Below, piece by piece: positions 1-10,620 of a stretch of 64,000 nt of DNA. The notes under the pieces are model-generated. The model was not told the DNA's origin. It made no database searches and saw nothing but the letters and a program-made list of their open reading frames with translations. The position numbers and the translations under genes were made by a program. The stretch lies in the NCBI GenBank assembly GCA_003194525.1, contig NBIV01000148.1, forward strand, positions 124,001-188,000, given 5' to 3'. Position 1 is the stretch's first letter. The number at the start of each line of letters is the position of its first letter. The stretch comes from Gracilariopsis chorda (taxonomy: Eukaryota > Rhodophyta > Florideophyceae > Gracilariales > Gracilariaceae).

Positions 1-1
1 G

Positions 2-2395
2 GGAGACGGCTCCTCCGTTTCGATCGTACGTCGTCCTCTACGACGTGCCTCGAAGAAGCACGTTCCATTACCTGCTGCGCAGGAACCCCCACCAGCTTCC
101 CGGGACTCTACAAAGCTCCGCGTTGCCGCGTCTGTCCAACTTCCACCGGAATCTCAAGTTTGGGTACCAGTCACTTCCCGTCAACACGGTTTACGAGTAA
201 TTCAACCCCTTTCATCCTTATATGATAGGTATCAACTCGCCGTGGCGAATGGAGTAGCTCAAATTGAGCCCGATAAACCGTTCAACGTGCTGGTCGCCAA
301 TCTAGGCTCTACGCCCCAGTCACTGGTGAAAAGCCAAGTCATTGGTTCGGTAATGCCCCACCCCACCGCGATGGTTCCCACGAGAATGACCGCCGCCGAT
401 GTCCTCGGTCTCGTTCAATCTAAGGAGGGGGAGGACACTGCCGTCCAAATGCCGAAATGCTCGGATGCTAAGCCGGTTCCAACGAGTTACGACCGGATTG
501 ATCCCGTGAAAGAACTCGAGGAACTTGACCTTGGTCATGTGCCGGAATCGCACCATGAACGTCTCCGTGAGATGCTACGGAATTTCACCACGATGTGGGA
601 TGGCTTCCTAGGGGAGATTACTACAACGGAGCACCGGATTGACTTGCTACCTGATACCAGGCCGATCGCTCAGCACCCCTATAGGGCAGGCCCTAAAGCT
701 CGAGAAGAGGAAGAATTCCAAGTGGAAAAGATGCTCCGAGCTGGAGTAATAGAACCGGCTCAGTCGCCGTGGGCATCCGCAGTGGTACTGGCTTCGAAAC
801 CGGATGGATCCTGGCACTTTTGCATCGACTACCGTCGACTGAACGCCGTAACCATCAAGGATGTGTACCCGATCCCACGAATGGATGAGTACATCGATTC
901 ACTCGGAAATGCTACCGTTTTCACGGCTCTAGACGCCAATTGGGGATACTGGCAGGTGCCCGTCAGGGAACAGGACCGCGACAAGACTGCTTTTGTCTGT
1001 CACTCCGGACTCTACCGTTTCAAACGGATGCCTTTTGGTTTGACCAATGCTCCCGCTACTTTCCAGCGTGCTATCGACATACTACTGGCTCGCTTCAAAT
1101 GGCGTACATGCCTCGTCTACCTGGACGATATCATAGTATTCTCAGATAATCTGGATGACCACCTCACACACGTGAGAGATATCATGACCACGCTACGTGA
1201 TGCTGGAGTTACTCTCAAGTTGGAGAAATGTGAGTTCTTTACAGATACAGTGAAGTATCTGGGCCACATAATCCGCCCTGGGCGTGTGATGATCGAAGAA
1301 GCTCGAGTTAAGTCACTCCGTCAAGCGAAGGAACCCGCCACTCAAACGGAACTACGCTCCTTTCTAGGATTAGTCAACGTCTATCGACGGTTTATCCCGA
1401 ATTGTGCGGATATCTCAGCATCCTTGAACGCGCTCTTGCAGAAAGGCCAACCACCGAAATTGGAACCCTTTACGTCCGTCGAGACGAAGGCGTTTAACTC
1501 CCTCAAGGAGGCTGTAACATCAGCACCGATCTTATCGTTACCGAAACCCGGACTACCATTTACCGTAGACACGGATGCTAGTGACTACCAAGTAGGTTGC
1601 GCTCTCTTTCAGACAACTCCCGAAGGAGAACGAACCTCTATTGGGTACTGGTTACGCTCACTGAATGTTCACGAGCGGAATTACTCCGTCTCGGAGAAAG
1701 AGTGTCTTGCAGTTGTGTGGGCACTCTCCACTCTCCTCCCCTATCTTATGGGTGTGCACTTCACCGTTTACACGGATCACTCGTCATTACGATGGCTCAT
1801 GACAGTCTCTGAACCGTCAGGCCGCTTAATGCGTTGGAGGCTCCGCCTTGCGGAATTCGACTTCGAGGTGATCTACAAGAAGGGCACAAAGAACGCTCAG
1901 GCGGACGCGCTGTCGCGTTTACCCACGGATGGTGAAACTCTACCCGCTGGGGACGAGGACATTCTTTGCTTCGTCGTCAACGGTCGAGAACCGGAGAACC
2001 CGGACCGTGAACCCGATAACTCTGATGAAGAACCGGAATCGGATGATGAACTGGACGCACTACTCGTCTCGGACGATGCTCAGAAACCCCCACCGGGTAA
2101 TTTCGTGCCAATACCCCCGGAGGAGATGGTCAGAGAACAACAAGGTGATCCCTTCTGTACTCAGATTCGCGCCCGACTTAATGGCGGTGCACAACTCCCT
2201 TTCGAGGTGAATGATGTTGGATACCTCGTCAGGACGGTTCAAACAACCCCACAGGTAGTGGTACTGCATACTCTACAATCTACAGTGTTGCAATTGTCGC
2301 ACTATGCGAAACTTGGTGGACACGCCGGTGGACGGAAACTTTACCTCACGTTGCGACGGAGTTACTATTGGCCAGCCATGGCTGTGGACTGCTAG
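2..2395 (+). pseudogene. pol: gypsy A pol: protease-RT linker, reverse transcriptase, RNase H, integrase zinc finger
   Basis: The frame is open from base 2, so the GTG at 242 is not a real start; the coding region enters from outside the window. Reverse transcriptase covers about 600-1350, with the catalytic YLDD at 1118-1129. RNase H follows at about 1555-1920 (TVDTDASD, YTDHSSLRWL and the terminal QADALSRL). From about 2080 comes the integrase HHCC zinc finger: H..H near 2300-2325, with its two Cys beyond the stop. The reading frame ends at a TAG at 2393-2395 between zinc-finger halves; copy B has a sense codon there (TAT, at 8722), so this is a nonsense mutation, not a true end. Confidence 0.92.
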
Positions 2396-3110
2396 GCGAC
2401 TGTGCGGTCATGCACGGAGTGTGCCAAAAACCGGGTCAAACTCCGGAAGCACTCAACGAAGTTGAAGTTATTCCCAGCACGGGCCCCTCTCCAGTTTGTC
2501 GCAATTGACCTCTTGGGACCGCTGCTCACCACAAAGCGTGGACATAAGTTTTTACTCGTTATCACGGATCCTTTCTCCAAGTTGGTTCGCACCGTACCTT
2601 TACGGAAGATATCCGCTTTCGCGGTGGCGCAAGCCTTCGTCACCCATTGGGTATTTGTCTACGGACCACCGGTTAACATTCTATCCGATAACGAAAAGCC
2701 ATTCGCACCGCGATTCTTTGAGGACGTGTGTCGGATTCTCGATATCAAGAATCTGTTCACAACGACCTACCACCCCCAGTGTAATGGGTAGGTCGAGTGG
2801 TTTAACCGAACGCTGTTAGCCTCTCTCCGTTCTTACGTTGCTGATCACCCCAAAACATGGGACCTGTACACTGACGCCTTGACGTTTGCGTATAACACAC
2901 AGGTACACCGTACAACGGGTTTGACTCCATTTGAATTTGTACTTTCGCGTCATCCGCCCGCCGTAGCGTTGGAACCCCAGCCTACGCTGGCAAACTTCCC
3001 TTCCGTGAAGGATTATCACCAACGATGGAAAGCGTGGCTTACGAAGTTAATCCCGGTCGCCTGGAGCTCCATGGCACGAGCACAGGCCGCGTACAAGGTG
3101 ATTTTGACTC
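2396..3110 (+). pseudogene. pol: gypsy A integrase core
   Basis: This continues the same frame after the TAG at 2393. The zinc-finger cysteines (SCTECAKN) come first, then the DDE core: the first Asp in VAIDLLGPL near 2507, the second in LSDN near 2686, and the catalytic Glu just after a second in-frame stop (TAG, 2789-2791) where copy B has CAG. The core then runs through FAYNTQVHRTTG and the SVKDYHQRWKAWL helix to about 3100. There a frameshift moves the homologous text from frame 2 to frame 1. Integrase would insert the cDNA into host DNA; with two nonsense codons this copy is dead. Confidence 0.9.
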
Positions 3111-4689
3111 TCGTGTACGAGGTACAGCACCGCCAATTACGGAGGGTGACTACGTCTTCGTCCGTAAGGAGCACTGGAACCCTGATAAGGAGAAACGGCA
3201 TAAGCTCTCACCTGTCGCGGACGGTCCCTACAAGGTCATATCAGTGGATAAGGACACCTTAGTGGTGGAAATGAACGACGCTCATCAGCAGATTTCCCGC
3301 GATCGCGTTGTTATGGCACCGCCACCTTCCGTAGAGGTTGCTTACCAAGATGAGAACCAACACACCCCAGTGGAAGAACCCACATCTGTGGTTAACAGGC
3401 CTTCTGTGTTGCCATACCCTTCAAGGGGACTCTCAGATATACCGTCATTATCGGACGCAGGCCCGAATGGCCTTTCTTCTCTAACGCCACCGCGCGGTGT
3501 CTATCCCCGCAGTTTGGGCGCTTCTACCACTCCCCATGCCGCTCGATCTAAGGAGGGGGAGGAGAACCCTAATTCTCGTCGAGAGACTGAAACCGCTTCG
3601 TCACGTCATGACAACCGTGGTGCACGGACCTCCGGACACATCGAAAAGGACAATAGTGGACCGAGAATTCCGTCTACTGACGTGCCATCTTCGCATTTGC
3701 GCGCTACAGCTCCCGCTGAACCCTCTCGAGGAATTTCTACCGCATCTGCGCCAGATCGCACTCCCCACCGGGACTCTAGTCGTCAAAATGCACCACGCAG
3801 TGGGAAGTCTCTCGCCAAAGTGAAATCGTTGCAGGAAACTATTCGCGTTCGCGATACTGAACCGGCTGTGCCGTCAAGCGTTGATCCGCATTCCGTGGGT
3901 CACGGTTCGTCAACAACAGCTACGCTGGATAATGCAGAGCAGGCCCTCGCGGGATCCTCTGAGCCGACTACACCGGACGTGGTAACTCCTACTGCACGGC
4001 AGAACACACCGGCCAGGCCGGGCAAGCACACCGTACAGGAAGGAAGGAAAACGACCAGCAAGCTGGATTCTGGTTTAGGACCATCGCGCAGTCGCGAACT
4101 CACTCCGAGTGTCTCGGTTGATCCCGACAGTGTCGCCGAAGTCGCACCGGTGACTTTGGAAGGAAAGCACGTCAAAGACGGAAATACTTCGTCGCCGAAG
4201 CGAGACAACACACCGGCAGCACCGTTGCAACCGCCCTCACGTCAGGAGGCGGAAAGCAACACGGCGCGGACAACCCTCGACCATCCGTTGCAAACGGCAC
4301 GTGACCCCGACACCGTACGGACGGCAAAGGCACCAATTACCGCCCGAGGCGAGTCGACGCGTACTGTACGACGCACCGTGGTGCAACCGACTTCGTCGTC
4401 TGAAGCACCCCCGTCAAGACGGATATCTACACACAAACCTGTGGTTCGCGACCCAGATGCTCATCTTTCAGATGCGTTAGAAGCCCCTCAAAGGGTATCG
4501 TCAATAGACGCCCCCTCAAGGAGTGAAGAAACCGCGAAGCGGGATACTTTAACCCACAGCAAGGGTCCCGATACGCACCATCAAGTGGTCGACGCAACCG
4601 GCCGTGCCGAGGACCTCCAGACCCGCGAAGCATATGAACCTACCCGGAAACCGGTTAATGACCCCTCTAAGGGCATGGAAAGGCAGTAA
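3100..4689 (+). pseudogene. pol: gypsy A integrase C-terminus (GPY/F module) plus about 450-residue disordered tail
   Basis: After the frameshift the frame begins with the integrase C-terminal module (EGDYVFVRKEHW, then the GPY/F-type segment VADGPYKV at about 3220). What follows is not typical: roughly 450 residues rich in Ser, Thr, Pro, Arg and Glu without predicted fold before the chromodomain. In most chromodomain gypsy elements this link is a few tens of residues. Copy B keeps the start of the tail (RGLSD and SKEGE-like words at 9760-9920). The frame is closed by a TAA at 4687 but continues in the same frame into the chromodomain, so the stop is probably a mutation. Confidence 0.8.
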
Positions 4690-5001
4690 AAAGCCATGCC
4701 CCTTCCGGGGAAGACTGTCCAACACCCACCAGTGGTGGTAGAGCCTGCCGTGCAGGACGCGATAATGCGAACACGGCGAGGCCGGGAAGTCTACAAACAG
4801 GAGTTTGTTGTTGACCACATTGTGGAACATTCTTACCATCCAGATGGTTACATCCAGTACCGCATACGCTGGTACGGTTTCGGGCCCGAATATGATTCGG
4901 ATGAGCCGATAGAGCACCTCCCACGTTCGAAAGTGGTTTCATATCATCGCAGAACGCGAACGGGAATCCCAGCATCGGTGATAAACGCCCAAGTGGGATA
5001 A
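4690..5001 (+). pseudogene. pol: gypsy A chromodomain, C-terminal end of pol
   Basis: This is in the same frame as the tail, directly after the TAA at 4687. The segment EFVVDHIVEHSY...YIQYRIRWYGFGPEYDSDEP has the aromatic residues and the WYG/W..EP pattern of a chromodomain. In chromoviruses this domain reads histone marks and steers integration to heterochromatin. It ends at 5001 (TAA), about 210 bases before the 3' end of the antisense gene. No chromodomain could be found in copy B at the equivalent place. Confidence 0.85.
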
Positions 5002-5214
5002 GCAAGCCACTGCAGTGGAAGGAAGTAAATGAAGGATCGAGCTGTGGTACCGAAAGGAAGAAAGGAAAGGAAAGAAGAAGGAACACAAGTCAACTCGGAT
5101 TTTATTCGATACGATCGATGGAACACCGACTAGTCGAAGGACTACACTACGTCACAAGGTTGCCCCCCAATGGTGAGGGAACACGCCCCCTTACGGGTTG
5201 GAACTGCCCCCACC

Positions 5215-7038
5215 TTAGTGGTTATTTCCCTGGAGTCTGGCTATCAGAGCATCCCGCATCGCGGTGACATCGCCACTGGCCTCGTTACCTCCCAGCCCCA
5301 CTTGGCGGAGGAACTGAGAGATCACGGCAGCCTGATCCGCAGGGGCCACGTTCGCCTCACCTGGCGTAGAGGACCCACCAGTGGGAAGACCGACCGACGG
5401 ATTGGACGGCTGACTCGCAGGGGCGACTCCAGGAGCATCCATACCATATGCTTCCCCCTCTGCCTCGGCGTGACCGGCACCTTCGTCGGGCTCGTTGTCG
5501 AACATCGGATCCTCACCGTCGTAGACGTTGTAGTACTCATCGGCGTCAACAAAACCGGTCGGATGCCCCTCGGGGATATATCTCGGTGCAAACCGGAGCT
5601 CGTTCGCTTCCTCCGCGGAGATCTCATGCCCCTCCCAAGGGTTGAAGTAGATGAAGTCACCCGCGAGCGGAGTTCGACGCCCTGGCAACAGGTCCTGTAT
5701 CCAGCTACCGGCAGTACGCCCACTCTGCTCTAGAGGAACCGAAGCCCAGTCAACCTTGTCGATGAAATCGAGGAGCCCTGCTACTTGGTCAGCGTTTGCC
5801 TCACCACCTAGTGCGATTCGTAAGTCCAGCGCTCGGATGGCGGCACGGACCCGCAACGGGATGAACCACAGTCTGTACTGGTCATAAACCTCCCAGAGGA
5901 TGAAAGCCGCTGTGCGGACCGCTCATTAGGTGACCACCACGGACCAGAGCCCGGACTGAGGATCCTCGATGAGGTATGAGCCGTAATACGTGATCAAGGG
6001 AGGCAACTCGATGTAGCAACCTCGGCACGCTTCGAGATGCGACCACGACGGTGGGATCGGAACGTACTGACCCCGTTGGTTGACCACGCGGATGCGTTCG
6101 ACTTCTACGTTCTGATACGGAATCAAATACCCGAGTCGGGACCGTGCTCGCCGCTCAAAGCGTATCATCGACAAGAAGTTGGCCCTCGCTAAGCGACGCA
6201 TATAGCGGAATTCAGCCCGAATGATCGGTCGTGTCCAGCACACCGCGTCTTGGCGCGCCGCAGGAATGCTTCTCCACAAGAGTGGTTCCAAACCCGCGAG
6301 GCGGTCGAGGTACCCCATTTCACCTTGGGTGTGATACAATCCGATGTCGGAGCCCATACCATCGGGGATGGGATACTCAAAGGGAGCCCGGCGAAGCCGT
6401 TGATGAGCGAGTAAGACCAACGCCGCGTGCGCGGAAGCTGCTGATTCCCGACCCCGTCGGATTACCGTGTGCACGGGTATTGCTTTGCGATTGCGCCAAT
6501 CCCACGAAGTGGTCACGATTGCCGGAACGTCACCCGGGAGCATTCCGTTTCCATCGGTATACATCGCCAGAAGCGCATCATTGAACACCGCAGTCGGGTG
6601 GAACCACGGCGCCAGCCGGAGAGTCATCGCATGTTGCGAAGGCTGCAGCCTGACCAGCATGTTGTACGACGGCCACGCTGCCATTAGATACCCTCCCGTG
6701 GGAGCCGCACTCGCATTTGCGCCTGTTTGTTGCGAAGGAGTCGAGAGACCGCTCTGCGGTAGAGGCACGGAATGAAATCCGGAGAAGTACTGTAACGGTG
6801 TGTTGCTGCCGGCGTTGCTGTTTTTGTTGCCGTTGTTGTTGTTGTTGTTCATCGTTGATGAAGGAAGCCGAGTAATCGGAGAAGAAGGCCGCGAAAGCGT
6901 ACGTGTTGTTGGAAGAACCTCGGAAGAGTTGGTCGCAGATTCGCTGTTCGCAGCTAGGTGCTCGTTACCCAGAGTGGGATGGAGAACCGGCGAACCGGAC
7001 TTACATTTAAGGACCTTTCCCGGTGCTTCCGTCGCCAT
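5215..7038 (-). pseudogene. Antisense ORF (aORF) of gypsy A, unrecognised protein
   Basis: A minus-strand reading frame of 608 codons lies between the chromodomain and the 3' LTR. It starts with ATG at 7038, only 35 bases from the LTR edge. It is broken once, by tandem stops TAA-TGA at 5923-5928, with homologous text in the same frame on both sides (370 and about 235 residues). The N-terminal 130 residues are Ser/Asn/Pro-rich; a middle block has RAEFRYMRRLARAN and IPYQNVEVERIR; the C-terminal block has LLDFIDKVDW and an acidic DEYYNVYDGEDP stretch. No family was recognised. Copy B has an orthologous antisense frame at 10621-12397 with the same block order. The plus strand here has only shorter, unconserved frames. 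The promoter must lie within or beyond the 3' LTR, read antisense. Confidence 0.75.
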
Positions 7039-7073
7039 CGTGGATGTCGTATTCGCACCTCAGGAGGGGGATA

Positions 7074-7976
7074 TGAAGTGCAATCCTCAAGGAGGAAGAC
7101 TCAGCGATGCCCTGTGGACTTGGTGTTTTTGCCGCTTTCGCGTGTTTATGATTACTACCGCTATTAGCGGGTGTCTCAGCCCTCAGCGGATCCGCGCTGT
7201 GCGCCAGGTGCACACCTGTGCATGCGCCGTGTGCCGCCCAAGGCGTGAGTGGACCACGTGTGACACGGATAGTCAAGAGGAGGTTGGCACCACGGTGTGG
7301 ACATTTGGTTAACTTATATTTATTATTTATTATTTATCTACGCTACAGTAGGGAGATTACTACACTATATAGTGGCTCGGCGACCGCGCCCTGACACTGA
7401 GTAAACCTCCCCAACCAGGGTTCTTGGCTCTAAGTCTTTTCCGCTTTCGCGAGTCTTGTACACTCCTCGGAGGTAAAGCCGCGTTACTAACGGTAGACCT
7501 ATCCACCCTGCGTCACTAGGAGTATCACCGCCTTGGGCACTTGTCACTTAATTCACCACCGCCGTGTTCTCGCCCCTGTATAGGGTTTCTTTTGTACCTT
7601 TTTCCGTGGTCCCGTTGGCCCACACCCCCGTCGCCCCCAATCGGGCATCCCCCGTATTTCCCTTACCCCACTCTCGTGGTTCCTACCCCTTTGTGTGGTT
7701 GCTCGTCACCGCTGACGCGTGTCTCTCGTGCCGGTATCCCGTGACGTCTTCCCCCACTTACGTGGACTCGTACTCCTTGGAAGGGCTGTTTTCCCATTCT
7801 TGGTGATCCTAATCCTACCGTTTCAACTCTCCCCGCTTGGCGTGAGGGTGAGCCTCGGCTTTACAACCCGACTTCGTCGTGCTCATCCGGAGAGGCTCCG
7901 TTCGCTGTGTTACCCTCCAGAGGGGAAGATTCCGAACGTCTTCGTGTGTTGTCCCGCTTGCGGGTATTGCACTACA
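7074..7976 (+). repeat. 3' LTR of gypsy A (approximate right end)
   Basis: A G-rich polypurine tract (CAGGAGGGGGATA, 7061-7073) is followed by TGAAGTGC at 7074. Copy B has the same arrangement (AAGGAGAGGGATA, then TGTGGAGC at 12478). The right end is set at ...GCACTACA near 7976 by alignment with the end of the copy B LTR; it is accurate to perhaps 10 bases. An AT-rich stretch at 7312-7340 and a 12-base palindrome CACTATATAGTG (363-374 of the 7 kb block, 7363-7374) could be core promoter sequence readable in both directions. No 5' LTR is in the window, so identity between LTRs cannot be measured. Confidence 0.7.
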
Positions 7977-8019
7977 GGTATCTGAAGATGGCGAACGACA
8001 CCCCATAGTGTTTTGGTAG

Positions 8020-9460
8020 CGATCGTTGAACGTGCAGGAACGTAACTATTTGTCTCCGAAAAAGAGTTTCTTGCGGTTTTTTGGGCATTGTGTACACTTT
8101 TACCCTACCCGATGGGCACACAATTCAAAGTACATACGGCCCACTCGTGCTTTTGTTGGCTACTCGAGATTTCCGAACCTTCAGGAAGGTTGATGCGCTG
8201 GCGCCTCCGACTTCCAGAATTCGATTTTGATGTCCTGTACAGGAAAGGAGCCCTCAGCACTCAGGCCGATGCATTATCCCATCTGGGAACAACTGCCGAA
8301 GCGGAACCTACCAAGTACCTTGATATTGAATGCTTCATGGTTGCTGACCTGGACAATTGTGTTGAAATCCTGACGGATGACTTATGCGATTATAATCTCG
8401 TGGCCCAACCTTCTGGACCGCCTGCCGGTTCTTTTGTACCAATTACTTCAGAGGAGATGATAAGCGAACAACCATGAGATCTCTTCTGTACAAAGATTCA
8501 CTCCCGACTTAACGGTGGACATCAGATACCATTTGTGGTTAATGATCAAGGATATCTCGTCAGGTTGGTTGACGCTCGACCCCAGATTGTGGTACCTCAC
8601 GCGCTGCAGCAGCGTGTTCTACACCTTTCGCACTTTGTGAAGTTTGGAGCCCACCCGGGAGGAAGGAAGCTGTACCTCAAACTGAGACGAGATTTCTATC
8701 GGCCCGCCATGGCGTTTGACTGCTATGCAGTTCGGCGCTCTTGCACAGAGTGTGCCAAGAACAAGTTCAATCTGCGTAAGTACACAAAGAAGTTAACGCT
8801 ACTTCCAGCTCGGGCGCCGTTAGAGTTCGTGGCAGTTGATATCCTAGAGTAGCTCATTCGTACCCCCTGAGGCCATCGGTATCTACTTATAATAACCGAT
8901 CGGTTTTCAAAGCTCGTAAGAACGATCCCGTTCAAAAGGATTACTGCCAGTTTCGTGGCACAAACTTTTGTCACCCATTGGGTCTTTGTATACGACCAAC
9001 CGGTACAGCTACTCTCCGATAACAGATCTCAGTTCACATTGAAGTTCTTTCCAGATGTATGCCGAATCCTGGATATCAAGAATTAGTTTGTTACTACGTA
9101 TCACCGTCAGGGTAATGGTCAGGTGGAACAGTTCAAAAGTACAATGGTTAATGAATTAGGTTCCTACGTTTCGGACCACCCCAAGGATTGGGACCTCTAC
9201 AATGACGCCATAACTTACGCGTACACCACCCAGGGGCACAGGGTAGCTTCGCTATCACCATTCGAGTTGGTGCCCTAACGGATATCTTCGGTCGCCCTTG
9301 AGTCTCAACCGACTGTTTCAAGCTACCCTTCTCCGAGTGTTTACCGTGATTCATGGAAGGCTTGGCTCACCAAGATGGTCCCAGTTGCTTGCAAAGCGAT
9401 CGAAAAAGCACCAAACGCTTCCAAGCGTAACTTCGACTCCAGGGCCAAATGACCATTACT
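8020..9460 (+). pseudogene. pol: gypsy B RNase H C-terminus and integrase remnant
   Basis: The frame at 8088-8477 holds the RNase H end (EISEPSGRLMRWRLRLPEFD, then QADALSHL). An in-frame TGA at 8475 is followed by the integrase zinc finger (H near 8628, then SCTECAKN) at 8535-8852, ending at a TAG. Beyond that the integrase core is readable only in pieces: FVTHWVFVYDQPVQLLSDN near 8960-9025, GNGQVEQF near 9110-9135, and YAYTTQGH near 9215. At least five stops interrupt the homology. It is nevertheless useful because it shows sense codons where copy A has stops at 2393 and 2789. Confidence 0.85.
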
Positions 9461-9545
9461 GCAAGTACAGTCAAACGACTACATGTTACTCCGCATGGAA
9501 TAATATAATCCTGAGAAGTAACATAGGCATAGGCTTTCCCCCATC

Positions 9546-10292
9546 ATGGATGGACCTTACTGCGTGGTTTCGACTAACAGGGACACCGTAGTGTTGGAAA
9601 TTAATAACCAGAATGAGCGGATATCACGTGATCACTTAGAAAGAGCACCGAATCCAAATTGGGAAGTAGTTACCTCACGGAAACCCCTTCCACGGTTATT
9701 ACCTTCCTCGGACGTGGTACACGCACCAACCGTAACGCCGGGGCCGGCAATACTCCCTCACCCGGAACGTGGATTATCCGATCTACCAATCATATCTGAT
9801 ACTCACAAACCTGAGTCGGTTACACCCTCATGGGCTCAGAATCCCGACTCTCTACGAGTTCTACCCCCACTCGAGGTTTTCTCGCCTCCTGTGACTCCAC
9901 TTAAGGAGGGGGAGGGGGATAAGACAAACAATTCGGTTGCACTGGCGTCGCCCGGTAAGCCACCAAGTAGAAGCGTTCACACGGATGAAACTGTTATTCT
10001 AAATCCGACCGCTGACGCAGGACGTGCTCTTGGTACGAGAAACACCGATTATCGGGCGAGGAATACCGTCGGTAATGAAAAGAAGACCCCTTTAATGGAA
10101 GGCCACTTCAATAAGACTCAGGTCCCTTGGAGAAGTTCATGGGAACCCACGCGGGTCATAAGAATTGCATACGCACCCTCACAGGTTGAAAACACTGCAC
10201 CTGCGAGCCCGGGCATGGGTTCTGACCTGTTTACGGGAGATAAAGACGAAGAACCCCTTGGGAAGAGTACTGAACACTTTGGTATCGCTTGA
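9546..10292 (+). pseudogene. pol: gypsy B integrase C-terminus and disordered tail
   Basis: This 248-codon frame begins in the GPY/F-like module (MDGPYCVVSTNRDTVVLEIN, matching copy A near 3220). It continues into a Pro/Ser/Thr/Glu-rich tail sharing short words with copy A, such as PERGLSDLP and the KEGEG that overlaps a G-rich tract at 9902-9919. It stops at 10292 after about 200 residues. No chromodomain was found between here and the antisense ORF end at 10621, so the tail and chromodomain are shortened by deletion or decay relative to copy A. Confidence 0.75.
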
Positions 10293-10620
10293 ATACTACT
10301 GGACTCTAAAGGAGATTCTGTGGAACCCTTTGTCAGGGGCGCTACTGGAATTTGGACCCAATTTGGGACAGTTGAAGAGAAACGTATTTCGTGGGGTACA
10401 TTCACAAATTTTGACGCTAAACCAAAGCACCGTGATGCCAGGTACTAACCGTTTCTTGGTGAAGCACCATTACAGTGGGGAAACCCAAGCGTGCAGGTTG
10501 CACCGAGCCGCTCGTTTGGAGAACGGTCAGCCGAGATCGGCACGTGCGAGATGCAGTGTGTGGCAGCACTCCCTATGGCAGCCGCCGGAACTCGTGGAGT
10601 TGACGCGCGCGCGCATGGAC

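Larger units (their letters stand above)
1..7976 (+). mobile_element. Ty3/gypsy chromodomain retrotransposon, copy A (5' part outside window)
   Basis: The window opens inside the pol gene of an LTR retrotransposon. In order there are the protease-RT linker, reverse transcriptase, RNase H, integrase, a very long low-complexity tail, a chromodomain, an antisense ORF, a polypurine tract at about 7058-7073 and the 3' LTR. The gag gene and 5' LTR lie upstream of the window. The RT-RNase H-integrase order defines the Ty3/gypsy class. The pol frame carries three in-frame stops (2393, 2789, 4687) and one frameshift near 3100, so this copy cannot make a full polyprotein. Copy B at 8.0-13.4 kb is a relative that confirms the layout. 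Confidence 0.93.

Noticed and set aside
5170-5733. A 187-codon plus-strand open frame opposite the antisense gene
   Set aside because: Copy B has no matching plus-strand frame, while the minus-strand frame is conserved; this is a shadow.
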